From contig JANPZY010000004.1 in assembly GCA_024707325.1 (NCBI GenBank), forward strand, positions 62,001-126,000: a stretch of 64,000 nt of DNA. Reading direction: 5' to 3'. The notes under the pieces are model-generated. The model was not told where the DNA came from, searched no databases, and worked only from the letters and a program-made list of their open reading frames with translations. Each line of letters begins with the position of its first letter. Within the stretch, counting starts at the first letter, position 1. Both the position numbers and the translations under genes were made by a program. Source of the stretch: Opitutus sp. (GTDB taxonomy: Bacteria > Verrucomicrobiota > Verrucomicrobiia > Opitutales > Opitutaceae). Shown piece by piece: positions 37,221 to 46,322 of this stretch.

Positions 37221-37578
37221 CTTGTGTTGCTGCTGCGAAAGGCTCGGAGCTCTTGAGCCGGGGCTGCAGCGTTTATCCTGTCGGTCGATTATTCCTCGAA
37301 CTCGCTGCCGACCGGTAGATTCGGGAAACCTCCATGTGAGCCACTCTTGGGGAGCGGCTAGTGGGGTATCGGCTTTCTCCTGAGTGGCAGCTCAGGTTGC
37401 GCTCAGTCAAACCCGCGGGCGGTCCCGGTGTCTGCTGGGGGAATCTCCAGTATCCGGTGATTCATCCGCCACACGCCACCCGACGCTCGTGCACCTCGCT
37501 CACCGCCGCGGCGGCAGCCGTGCCTTCGGAAAACCGCCAGTGTAAACCACACGTCGCGCATCTCGCGACTCCGCGCCC
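37221..37578. other. Intergenic region with no recognised feature
   Basis: A 358-nt gap before the glycosyltransferase operon. I see no convincing ORF, tRNA, terminator with a T run or 22-nt repeat unit. It presumably holds the promoter of the operon, but I cannot point to a clear -35/-10 pair. Confidence 0.4.
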
Positions 37579-38826
37579 ATGAGCTTGGAACTTACGATTC
37601 TCATGCCGTGCCTCAACGAGGCGCTTACGATTCCCGCGTGTGTGAAAAAGGCGCAGGTCTTTCTTCGCGATCACCAAATCGAGGGAGAGGTGGTGGTCGC
37701 CGACAACGGCAGCACGGATGGCTCGCGCGAACTCGCCACGGAGCTGGGCGCGCGCGTGGTGCCTGTGCCCGTGCGCGGCTACGGCGCTGCGCTCGCTGCA
37801 GGTATCGAGTCTGCTCGTGGTCGCTTCGTCATCATGGGCGACTCGGACGACAGCTACGATTTTTCTGCCCTGCTACCTTTCGTCGAGAAACTGCGTGAGG
37901 GCTACGAGCTCGTCATGGGCAATCGTTTCCGCGGTGGAATCGCGCCCGGTGCGATGCCGCCGTCGCACCGCTATTTCGGCAATCCAATGCTCACGTGGGT
38001 GGGTCGTCTCTTTTTCAACTGCAAGACGTGCGGTGATTTCTACTGCGGGCTGCGGGGCTTCGAAAAACGCGCGATTCAACGACTCGATCTGCAGAGCCGC
38101 GGCATGGAGTTCGCTCTCGAGATGCTGATCAAGGCCGGCATGAACGGCCTGCGCATCACGGAGGTGCCGACGACGCTTTCGCCAGATGGACGCGACCGTC
38201 CGCCGCATCTGCGCAGCTATCGGGATGGATGGAGGAGCTTGCGGCTTTATCTGTTGATGAGCCCGCGGTGGTTTTTTGCCGTGCCGGGATTTTCGCTGCT
38301 GGCGCTCGGTGCCATCGTGATCGGCGCATTGTTGTCCGGTCCGGTTTCGATCGGTGGCGTGCGCTTCGATTATCATACCTTGATCTATGGCGCTGCGGTG
38401 TTCGTGCTCGGATATCAAGCGATCATCGCAGGCGCGTTCGCGAAACTGATCGCGGTCGAAGCCGGACTGCATCCGCCCGTGACAAAGCTTTGGTTTCTCG
38501 AATCGCGCGCGATGTTCGAGCGGCTGCTGATCGCGGGAGGCATCCTCGGCGCAGCCGGCATCGTGTTGGGGCTCTTCGCCACGCAACAATGGGCCGCCGC
38601 CCACTTCGGCAACCTACTGCCGGCCGACACGATCCGTCTCGTGGTCTGTTCGGTGCTCCTGCTCATCCTCGGCGGACAAACGGCGCTGGCCGGCTGTCTG
38701 TCCGGCATGATCAATCTGCTCGCCGATCGTCGGGAGCAGAAGACCGAGGAACGCGTCCGCCGTGAACGCAGCGCAGTTTCGCGAACGACTGATTCCACCT
38801 TTACCGCCATCCGCTCCGAAGCATGA
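37579..38826 (+). CDS. Polyprenyl-phosphate glycosyltransferase (GT2, DPM1/GtrB-like)
   Basis: A 415-residue enzyme with an N-terminal GT-A domain (LTILMPCLNEALTI, VVADNGSTDGS, and the GDSDDSYDF metal-binding motif at about 93) and a C-terminal membrane part with four or more helices (about 225-375). Such enzymes load a sugar on a polyprenyl phosphate at the inner membrane face. It starts a five-gene operon; its stop overlaps the next ATG by 4 nt. The donor sugar is unknown. Confidence 0.92.
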   Translation: MSLELTILMPCLNEALTIPACVKKAQVFLRDHQIEGEVVVADNGSTDGSRELATELGARVVPVPVRGYGAALAAGIESARGRFVIMGDSDDSYDFSALLPFVEKLREGYELVMGNRFRGGIAPGAMPPSHRYFGNPMLTWVGRLFFNCKTCGDFYCGLRGFEKRAIQRLDLQSRGMEFALEMLIKAGMNGLRITEVPTTLSPDGRDRPPHLRSYRDGWRSLRLYLLMSPRWFFAVPGFSLLALGAIVIGALLSGPVSIGGVRFDYHTLIYGAAVFVLGYQAIIAGAFAKLIAVEAGLHPPVTKLWFLESRAMFERLLIAGGILGAAGIVLGLFATQQWAAAHFGNLLPADTIRLVVCSVLLLILGGQTALAGCLSGMINLLADRREQKTEERVRRERSAVSRTTDSTFTAIRSEA

Positions 38827-40619
38827 ACACGTCCTCATCCATCGCGGGCGCGGATCATGCCTTGGAGCGCACCGGGTCGTGGCTCGCTGCGGCTCGACTC
38901 GAGCGTTGGAGCGCACCGAGTCGCGACTTGTTGCGGATCGGCTTGGGCATCGGGGTGGCTTGCCTCGCGATCCTGCTCTGGCTGCCGCGGCTCAAGGGAC
39001 CGATCGACCTGCGTTACGACGCCGGAGTGTATTACGTGTTGGGCACTTCGCTCGCCCACGGAGAAGGCTACCGCATCATCAGCGAGCCTGGTGCACCTGA
39101 AGGTATTCAGTATCCGCCTGGTTTGCCGGCGCTGGTCGCGCTGCACCAGCTCGTGCTCGGCACCAGCGATCCTGCGGTGGTCGGTCAATTTTTGCGGCTG
39201 ACCTATGCGCTGATGTTTGTCGCGTTGTCGCTCGCGCTCTATGCGCTGGCGAGGCGCTGGGTGGGAGAGTGGGCCGGTGCGGCGGCCACCGTGCTCTGTC
39301 TGTTACAGGTAAACACCTATCTGCTTTCGGACATGCTCTTCACCGAGCTGCCGTTCGCACTCGTCACCGTGCTGCTCGCGATGTGGTTGCACAATCAGCG
39401 GGAGCGCGAGGGCAGCGCGCAGAGCGAACTCGTCGGCTGGTTGCTGGCGACGCTGACCTTTGCGCTCCGGTCGGCCGGAATCGCGGTGTTGTTTGCGTGG
39501 GTGGGCGAGGCGGCGATTCGCCGTCGCTTCCGTCTCGCACTGCTCCGTGCAGCCCTCGCGGCCGTGCCGTTTCTCGCCTGGCAGGCGCATGTCGCTCGCG
39601 TGCAGTCGAGCGAGGACTATCGCTCGCCGGCCTACGAATATCAGCGCGCGCCCTACCAGTTCTACAACGTGAGCTACTCGGACAACATGAAGCTCACCGA
39701 TCCGTTCGCACCGGAACTCGGTCCGGTGAGCTCCGCAGTGCTCGGCAGCCGTGTGTTGTCGAATCTCTGGCAAAGTCCGCTGAACTTCGGCGAGGCGGTG
39801 AGTGAGACTCGCGGTTTCTGGGTCGCCACGGGCGATGCGATGTTGGCGCCCGTGCTCGGTCCGCGTTGGCCGACGTTGCTGGTCACGCTGCCGTTTGTGC
39901 TCGCGGCGTTTGTCGCGACATGGGGACTTTGGGAACTGGTTCGCGCGCGACTGTGGTTTGCGGCGCTGTTTGTCGGATCGTCCATCCTGCTCGTCTGCAC
40001 GACGCCGTGGCCCGGACAATTTCTCCGCTATCTAGCGCCTCTCGTTCCGTTCCTCGCGATCGCTGCCATGCTGGCTGCGGTGCGCTTCAGCCGAGAGATC
40101 CTCACCGTGCGATCGACCTTGATTCGACGCGCCCTTCTGGGCGCGGGCGTCGCTACAATGGTGTGTTCGTTGGCCGTGCAAGCCTACACGCTGATGAACA
40201 GTTTCCGGGTGCGTCACTACTCGCCGTCATTGGTCGAAGGGGAAACGCGCCGGTGGAACAGTCCGCGCTGGTTTTATCATGAGCGTCCGTGGCATCACTG
40301 GGGCGCGGCGGTTTCGTGGCTTGCAACCCACGCGCCTGCCGGCGCCGTGGTCGCGACAACGTCGCCGCATCTGCTGAATCTTCGCACCGGGCATCCCGCA
40401 GTGATGCCGCCGATGGAAGCCGATCCGGCGCGGGCCAACGCTCTCATGCAGCGCGTGCCGATCGACTATCTGATTGTCGATGAAATGGACTTTCTCGATA
40501 TCGCGCGGCGCTACGCCTTGCCTGCAGTCGAGAGCGATCCGGCAAGCTGGGCCTTGGTTCACCGCGTCGGCGGCACGCGGGTGTTTCAGCGGATCGCAGG
40601 CGAGGGCAAGCAGCCATGA
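38823..40619 (+). CDS. GT39/ArnT-like membrane glycosyltransferase
   Basis: A 598-residue polytopic protein with about 10-12 helices and a periplasmic loop after the first helix that carries RYDAGVYYVLGTSLAHGEGYR and YPPGLPAL, as in GT-C transferases using polyprenyl-phosphate sugars. A soluble C-terminal domain (about 470-598) follows. Residues about 11-39, before the first helix, are encoded by four units of the 22-nt repeat. A start further in (for example TTG 38928 or 38931, just before LLRIGLGIG) would leave the array outside the protein. Overlapping ends couple it to its neighbours. Confidence 0.82.
   Translation: MNTSSSIAGADHALERTGSWLAAARLERWSAPSRDLLRIGLGIGVACLAILLWLPRLKGPIDLRYDAGVYYVLGTSLAHGEGYRIISEPGAPEGIQYPPGLPALVALHQLVLGTSDPAVVGQFLRLTYALMFVALSLALYALARRWVGEWAGAAATVLCLLQVNTYLLSDMLFTELPFALVTVLLAMWLHNQREREGSAQSELVGWLLATLTFALRSAGIAVLFAWVGEAAIRRRFRLALLRAALAAVPFLAWQAHVARVQSSEDYRSPAYEYQRAPYQFYNVSYSDNMKLTDPFAPELGPVSSAVLGSRVLSNLWQSPLNFGEAVSETRGFWVATGDAMLAPVLGPRWPTLLVTLPFVLAAFVATWGLWELVRARLWFAALFVGSSILLVCTTPWPGQFLRYLAPLVPFLAIAAMLAAVRFSREILTVRSTLIRRALLGAGVATMVCSLAVQAYTLMNSFRVRHYSPSLVEGETRRWNSPRWFYHERPWHHWGAAVSWLATHAPAGAVVATTSPHLLNLRTGHPAVMPPMEADPARANALMQRVPIDYLIVDEMDFLDIARRYALPAVESDPASWALVHRVGGTRVFQRIAGEGKQP
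38852..38939 (+). repeat. 22-nt degenerate tandem repeat, array within the GT39 gene (4 units)
   Basis: Four in-phase units start at 38852, 38874, 38896 and 38918 and fit the same consensus and orientation as arrays 1 and 2. They lie inside the annotated N-terminus of the GT39 gene. Units share GGAGCGCACC or TGCGGMTC right halves, so they are related to each other as well as to the other arrays. Confidence 0.8.
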
Positions 40620-42208
40620 GTCACTCCGTATCCACTTTTTCAGCACATGCGCTTGCGCCCCTTGGCGCATCGCAGGCGGAGGCGGCAATGCCTGATCCGC
40701 TCATTGCGACCCTCGCGCTACGCGAGGCGTTTCGCGACGACTACTGGGAGCGCCGCGATCCGATCATCGACGATCGACTGCTGTGGCGCGCCCAGACGTT
40801 TCGCCACACCGTGCACCTGCTGCCCGGTCAGACGATTCTCGAGCTGGGCGGAGGGCGGGGACGTTTCACCCGCGTGCTGCAACGTCTCACCAAAGGCGAA
40901 AATCCGCTCACCACGGTCACTTTTCAACAGGAGGAGGCGGCAACGTTTGATCTGCATGGCGGCGTCGAACACGTGCGGGCGCGCCAACTGCCCGGGCCGC
41001 TCGCGGGTCGCAAGTTCGACTGCATCGTCGCGATGGATCTGCTCGATGACCAGAACTCGGCGGATCTTTTGCAGATCGTGCATGACCTGCTCGCTCCGGG
41101 AGGCGAGGTGGTGTTCTACGAGAGCAATCCCTGGAATCCGGTGCGCAGTCTGCGGGCGGCGACGGCACAACTTTTCGGCGGACGTGATCCGCGGCGCCTG
41201 TTGAACCGCAAGAAGCTCTACGAGTTGATCTCGGAGATCGGTTTCATCCGCGTTTACGCGGTCTACAACGACTTCGTTTTTGCGCCGCTCCCGCGACGCG
41301 CGATCTGGTGGTTCCGCAATCTCTCGATTCTCCTCGAGAATGCGCCAGTTGTTTCCGCGCTTGCCGGCTCGATTCTGTTGCACGCGCAAAAACCTCCGCG
41401 GAAGCGTGAGATCGTCGGCGTAAATCTCTTCGAACACGAGGTGCTGCGAGGCGCGGTGTCCGTGGTGATCCCGTGTCGCAACGAGGAAATGAACATCGGC
41501 GTGCTCGTCCGAAAGATCCTCGAGCTTTACGGCGGCTACGTGCACGAAGTGATCCCCGTCGATGACGGCAGCACCGATCGCACACGCGAGGTCATGGCGG
41601 CACTCGCAGCCGAGGATGCTCGCGTAAAACCGCTGCATCGCACGCCGCCGCACGGAGTGGGACATGCGATCGCGGCCGGACTACGCGCGGCGCGTGGACG
41701 CTACGTGCTCACGATGGATTGCGATTTCGAGCATCTGTTGCCGGAGCTTCGCGACCTCTTCGACGCGGGCGCGCAGGGCGGCTACGACGTGGTGATGGGC
41801 AGCCGGTTTTCCCGACACAGCGTGCTGCTGAATTATCCGTTCATGAAGATTGTGGCGAACCGCACGTTTCACGGTCTCGCGCGCATTCTGCTCGGTTACA
41901 CGATCCGCGATGTCACCAACAACTTGAAGCTGATGAAGCGCGAGGTGGTGGACGCGCTCATCCTGCAGCAGCCTGGCTTTGCGGTGAACGCGGAGACCGG
42001 ACTGCAGCCGGTCGTCCTCGGCTGCAAGGTCCGGGAGATGCCGATCTCGTGGATTAACCGCACGCCGGGCATGGGCACGTCGTCTTTCCGGCTCGTTCGC
42101 GTGGGCGGCGGCTACTGGCGCGTTCTGGCCGGACTTTGGTGGAAACGGCTTTTTCAAACCGGACCGTATCGAGACCTTGGATGCAAACCGCGTTCGCCCC
42201 AGTCCTGA
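40616..42208 (+). CDS. Methyltransferase-glycosyltransferase (GT2) fusion
   Basis: A 530-residue two-domain protein. Residues about 60-240 form a class I SAM-dependent methyltransferase (motif I ILELGGGRGRF at about 73-83, and DCIVAMDLLDD at about 137). Residues about 280-520 form a GT-A glycosyltransferase (SVVIPCRNEE, PVDDGSTD at about 315, and TMDCDFEH at about 367). Both halves have their key motifs, so the protein may methylate and extend one glycan. An ATG at 40688 would trim 24 residues. It overlaps both neighbours in the operon. Confidence 0.88.
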   Translation: MSHSVSTFSAHALAPLGASQAEAAMPDPLIATLALREAFRDDYWERRDPIIDDRLLWRAQTFRHTVHLLPGQTILELGGGRGRFTRVLQRLTKGENPLTTVTFQQEEAATFDLHGGVEHVRARQLPGPLAGRKFDCIVAMDLLDDQNSADLLQIVHDLLAPGGEVVFYESNPWNPVRSLRAATAQLFGGRDPRRLLNRKKLYELISEIGFIRVYAVYNDFVFAPLPRRAIWWFRNLSILLENAPVVSALAGSILLHAQKPPRKREIVGVNLFEHEVLRGAVSVVIPCRNEEMNIGVLVRKILELYGGYVHEVIPVDDGSTDRTREVMAALAAEDARVKPLHRTPPHGVGHAIAAGLRAARGRYVLTMDCDFEHLLPELRDLFDAGAQGGYDVVMGSRFSRHSVLLNYPFMKIVANRTFHGLARILLGYTIRDVTNNLKLMKREVVDALILQQPGFAVNAETGLQPVVLGCKVREMPISWINRTPGMGTSSFRLVRVGGGYWRVLAGLWWKRLFQTGPYRDLGCKPRSPQS

Positions 42209-43866
42209 CCGATCGCGTGTCGTCCGCGCGCGTCCGAGAACGCTCCCTGATTTCGTGGGCGTTGCCGGCGGTGGTTGTTCTCGCGGCGGTGCTGCAGATT
42301 GGCGGCGCGGCGCGGCAGGGCTTGTGGCCCGACGAAATCTTTTCCCTCGCGATGGCGACGGGACACAGTCTCGAACATCCAGCTGCTGCGGCTCAACCGG
42401 AGTTCGGCGATTATGTTGAGCGCGAGGGCCCGGCGACCGCGCGTCACTACCGGCAATATCTCGCCCACGGCGATTCTTCCGCGGGTATCGGTCAAGTGGT
42501 CCGCGCGGTGTTTCTGTCGGATACGAGCCCGCCGCTTTATTACGTCGGGCTCTACGGATGGACGCGTGTCTTCGGCACGAGCGATTGGGCGCTGCGAGGT
42601 TTCTCGATCGTATGCTCGCTCGCGGCGCTGCCGTTTCTGGTCGCGATCGCGCGACGCATTTCTCCCTCTGACAATGCGCTGCTGCCGGCGGTCCTTTTCG
42701 CGTGTGCACCGCTGGCCGTCTATTACTCGGGCGAGGGCCGCATGTATGGGCTACTCTGGCTGCTCGTCTGCGCGCATGGTTGGACGACCTTGCGCGTGCA
42801 TGAAAGCGGAGCGCCGCGCAGTTCGCTCGCGTGGCTGCTTACGTCGGCGGCAGGCATGCTTACGCACTACTTCTTCGTTTTCCCATGGGCTGCGAGCGTA
42901 GCGTTTCTCTTTCTGCAACCGGGCGCGGATCGACGCTGGTTGCTCGGTCTGCGGTTGGTGGTCGTCGCTACGCTTCTGCTTCCGTGGTTCTGGCATGTGC
43001 CAGAGAGTCTGCGTCAATGGCGCGTCACCGGCAGCTGGCTCGAGTGGGCGCCGCCCGGTTACCAACGTCTCGTCGCGCTGCGCGATCTGGTGATGCAGTT
43101 CTTTACCGGACGATCGTCGATGCTGTGGGCCTCGGATCGCACCGCGGAAAAACTCGCGCTGCTCGCCTGCACGGCGGTGGCGATCGCCGCGCTTTGGCGC
43201 GTGAGACTGCGTGTTTTCTCCGGCCCGCGTTTGTTCGTGTGGCTCTGGTTCGTGGCGGCATGTGCGGGACCGGTGGTGTTCGATCTTTGGCGCGGCACCT
43301 ACACGCACACGTATTCGCGTTATGCGGCGACGGCGCTGCCGGCAGTTTGCCTGCTCGCGGGCGGTGCTGCGGCTGCGCTGGGCCGGATTCCGCGCGCGGT
43401 GTGGCTGGTGCTGCTGTTGATCTCCTGGAGCCCGAGTCTGGCGAACATCTACCGCAATCGCGCGCGCAGCGGTTCTCCGGTTCGTGAAGCGGCGCAACTC
43501 GCCAGCCGACTCGCAGGCCCAGACGAACTGCTGGTCGTGCACTCCATTCCGTCGGGCGTGCTCGGCATCGCGCGCTACGCGGATCCGTCGACGCCCATTG
43601 TGGCGTGGACGGGCCAGCTTGGTCAGCGGCAGATGCCGACGAGTATCGAGCAACTGGCCGCCGGACGGGATCGGATCGTGTTCGTGCGATTGCACGATGT
43701 GGGTGAACCCGCGCCACAGGAAGAGTGGTTGCGGATGACGCATGCGATCGCATTGGAGAAGCGGATCGGCTCGATCAACGTCATCGAGTTTCGGTCGCTG
43801 CAACTGGCCGCGGTAACGTCCGGCGCCGGGGAGGGAGGCTCCGATGCGAACATCAGTTCTCGTTAA
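42181..43866 (+). CDS. GT39-like membrane glycosyltransferase
   Basis: A 561-residue polytopic protein (about 10 helices). The first periplasmic loop has GLWPDEIFSLAMATG, whose Asp-Glu pair matches the catalytic motif of PMT/ArnT-like GT-C enzymes, and SDTSPPLYYVGLYGW. It probably moves a polyprenyl-linked sugar to an acceptor on the periplasmic side. ATG 42181 is preferred; an earlier frame start (42136) overlaps its neighbour by 73 nt. Overlap with the upstream gene is 28 nt, with the downstream one 23 nt. Confidence 0.88.
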   Translation: MQTAFAPVLTDRVSSARVRERSLISWALPAVVVLAAVLQIGGAARQGLWPDEIFSLAMATGHSLEHPAAAAQPEFGDYVEREGPATARHYRQYLAHGDSSAGIGQVVRAVFLSDTSPPLYYVGLYGWTRVFGTSDWALRGFSIVCSLAALPFLVAIARRISPSDNALLPAVLFACAPLAVYYSGEGRMYGLLWLLVCAHGWTTLRVHESGAPRSSLAWLLTSAAGMLTHYFFVFPWAASVAFLFLQPGADRRWLLGLRLVVVATLLLPWFWHVPESLRQWRVTGSWLEWAPPGYQRLVALRDLVMQFFTGRSSMLWASDRTAEKLALLACTAVAIAALWRVRLRVFSGPRLFVWLWFVAACAGPVVFDLWRGTYTHTYSRYAATALPAVCLLAGGAAAALGRIPRAVWLVLLLISWSPSLANIYRNRARSGSPVREAAQLASRLAGPDELLVVHSIPSGVLGIARYADPSTPIVAWTGQLGQRQMPTSIEQLAAGRDRIVFVRLHDVGEPAPQEEWLRMTHAIALEKRIGSINVIEFRSLQLAAVTSGAGEGGSDANISSR

Positions 43867-44764
43867 CAATTTCAACAACGCGCGCTTCCTCCGCACGTGC
43901 ATCGATTCGGTGCTCGGGCAGACGAGGACGCCGGACGAGATTATCGTCTACGACGACGGCAGCACGGACGATAGTATCCGGATTCTGGAGACATACGGTG
44001 AGGCGATCCGCGTGATCCGCGGCGAGCGGCAGGCCGGTCTGCCCTGGAACAATCAGGCGAAAGCGATCGAGCACGCGTTTCGCGCGTGCAGTGGCGACAT
44101 CGTGTTTCTGCTCGATTCAGACGACGCGTTCGCGTCGGGAAAGATCGCGGCATATCTGCCTGTGTTCGCAGCCGACGAATCGGTCGTGATGGTGCAGTCG
44201 CCCCTGTGGAAAATCGACGACGACGGCGTCTACACGGGCATCGAATACGACGTGCGCCGCCACGCCTCGGACTACCTGCGGCACATCGCCGAGACGCACG
44301 AGGTGAACATCTACTATCCGACGAGCTCGCTCGCGTTTCGCCGGAGCTATCTGCAACAGCGTTTGCCGCTGGAGGTGGGCGACGGCCTCGCGTTGTGGCC
44401 CGATGCCCGCCTCAGCCTGATCGCGCCGCACTTCGGGAAGATCGTGACGCTCGATCAGCCTTTCACGTGGTGGCGGCGTCACGCGGCGTCACACACGGTC
44501 GTGCGGAAAACGAGCGTTTACGAGCAGGTCTCGATGAACCGCACGTTCTATAACGCGTTTTGCTGCGCGCGCGGATTGCCGCAAGTGAGCACGTGGCGCA
44601 GTCGCGAGCATCGGCGTCGTTGGTTAAGGCACATCAGTCCGGAATGGCTGGTGCGCGTTTACCACTACCAACGCTGGTGGCGAGGGTATCACCTCGGGCA
44701 TCCGGTTATCGCCACACCGCAACCAGCCCCGGCACGCGACGAGTCGCGCGTGAGTGCGGCGTGA
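43844..44764 (+). CDS. Family 2 glycosyltransferase
   Basis: A 306-residue soluble GT-A enzyme: TSVLVNNFNNARFLRTCID, YDDGSTDDS and the LLDSDDAF metal-binding motif at about 90. It is the last gene in the operon and has a clear purine-rich Shine-Dalgarno site (GGGAGGGAGG) before its ATG. Its last eight codons (ending DESRVSAA) lie inside the first unit of a 22-nt repeat array, so the array has reached the coding end. Confidence 0.92.
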   Translation: MRTSVLVNNFNNARFLRTCIDSVLGQTRTPDEIIVYDDGSTDDSIRILETYGEAIRVIRGERQAGLPWNNQAKAIEHAFRACSGDIVFLLDSDDAFASGKIAAYLPVFAADESVVMVQSPLWKIDDDGVYTGIEYDVRRHASDYLRHIAETHEVNIYYPTSSLAFRRSYLQQRLPLEVGDGLALWPDARLSLIAPHFGKIVTLDQPFTWWRRHAASHTVVRKTSVYEQVSMNRTFYNAFCCARGLPQVSTWRSREHRRRWLRHISPEWLVRVYHYQRWWRGYHLGHPVIATPQPAPARDESRVSAA

Positions 44765-44894
44765 GTCGGGACTGAGTGCGGACCGACTCGGGACAATGTG
44801 CGCACCGGGTCGGGCCAAGGTGCGGACACGGTCGACGCAAGGTCCGGACCGAGTCGCGACAAGGTGCGGCTCGAGTCGAGCCGAAGTGCGCGCT
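44741..44894 (+). repeat. 22-nt degenerate tandem repeat, array between convergent genes (7 units)
   Basis: Seven exact 22-nt units start at 44741, 44763, 44785, 44807, 44829, 44851 and 44873, all on the consensus of the other arrays. The first unit covers the end of the GT2 gene (stop at 44762-44764), and the last ends on the first base of the opposing gene's stop codon (44894-44896). The array fills the whole space between the two stop codons. Confidence 0.9.
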
Positions 44895-46322
44895 CAGTTG
44901 AACGGGGCGGCGGTGTCGCGTGCGTAGTTGGCGCCGCGGCCGGTAAGCTCGCGCCAGGTGGTGACGTGATAGCGCACGATATCCTCGGACGTGAGCGCGT
45001 TTTCGCGCCGGGTGCCGGGAGCGAGCGGATCGACGCGGTGATCGTAGTGAAACGAGCCGCCGAGGCTGATGTAGTTGGCGACGATCGAACCGCTGATGTG
45101 GCCGTTGCCGTTGACGTTCACGTTGTAGTTCGGGCCGTAGAACGCGAAGGTGGAGTTGCCGGCGCCGTTGACGGCGAGATTCTGGCCGGCTGCGCCGTTG
45201 GCGATGATGACGAGGTTGTTGGCCTTGCCCGTCTTGTTGTTGAATGCGGGCGTGTTGCCGTTGCCGTTGGCGTTGATGTTGCCGCTGACGTAAAGCCGGA
45301 GTGAGGCGTTGCCGGAGTCTTCGACCTGGATGCCATCGCCGTTGAGGGAGAGCTGTCCGTTCACGACGAGCACGACCGGGCCGACGATCTTGAAGGCGGC
45401 GTTGCCGCTGAGATTCACGTTCTGGCCGGTGGTGTAGTAGTAAGTCGGCGTCGTGGCACCGGGGGAACCGAGGGTGGTGACCCCGTTCGGGATGTTTTGC
45501 GGGAGCGCCTGTCCCGCGGTGGCGCCGCTGTTGGTGGGCGAGGCGGGTGCGGCCGGCAGGTTGATCGAGACGTTGGTGGTGATGAGATTTTGGTCGAAGC
45601 GCGTGCCGGCTGACGTCTCGCCGTTGGTGAGGCTGCCCTGCGTGACGGAGACGGCGCTTTTCGAGCCGCCGCCGACGGCAGTCTGTCCGAAAATGTTGGA
45701 GTTCTGGATCTGGATGTTGCCGCTGACGGACGCGACGAGGATCTTGTCGCCGCGGTTTGTATTCAGATTCCAAGCGACCCACGTCGGAATCGAACGAGTC
45801 CACGTAGGCGGAGTTGTTCATCACGATGTTGTTTTTCGAAACGAGCCCCATGCCGACACCGCCGCCGTCGTCGGACGCGGAAATGCCTGCGCCGCTCTCG
45901 GTCGAGCGCGTGATCTCGACTTTGACCTGTCGCTTGACCTTACCCGCGATCGGATGATCGACGATGCCTTCGGCAATCACGACCGGATGTTCGCCGGTGG
46001 GATCGTCGATGCGGATTTTGATGGTGCCGGTCGCACCGCCGCCGAGCTGGATCGGCGTGCCGTCGGAGCGGTGTTCGATCGTCCGCGAAATGGCATCGAT
46101 GCCGGCTGAACTCCAGCTGTCGCTCGTGGCGTTGTTGAGTGCGAGCAAGGCTTCGTCGATGCCAGCTTCGGCGAGATGGAGCGCGCGGTTCATGTTGAGC
46201 GAGCTGGTGCTGAGCCGCGTTTCCAGCATGACCGTGCGCAGATAAGCGGCGGCCGCGCTGCAGACGATGATCGCGAGGATCAACGTGAAGATCAGGGCGG
46301 AGCCTCTTTGCGAACGGAGCAT
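44894..46322 (-). CDS. PilX-like minor pilin/adhesin (one net frameshift)
   Basis: About 475 residues after correction. The N-terminus has a PilX-type leader helix (MLRSQRGSALIFTLILAIIVCSAAAAYL, split here from its LRTVMLETRL continuation), followed by MNRALHLAEAGIDEALLALN, typical of PilX_N. The body is Gly/Asn/Ser-rich with beta-strand repeats (SGNIQIQNSNIFG, SGNINANGNGN). The frame is lost near 45785 after SFDSDVG; the next frame starts NLNTNRGDKILVAS. One net base removed restores it. It lies last in a three-gene minor-pilin unit and overlaps the upstream stop by ATGA. Confidence 0.8.

Noticed and set aside
37221-37578. Small RNA or hidden gene in the gap before the glycosyltransferase operon
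   Set aside because: Only weak hairpins without T runs and no convincing ORF could be seen.
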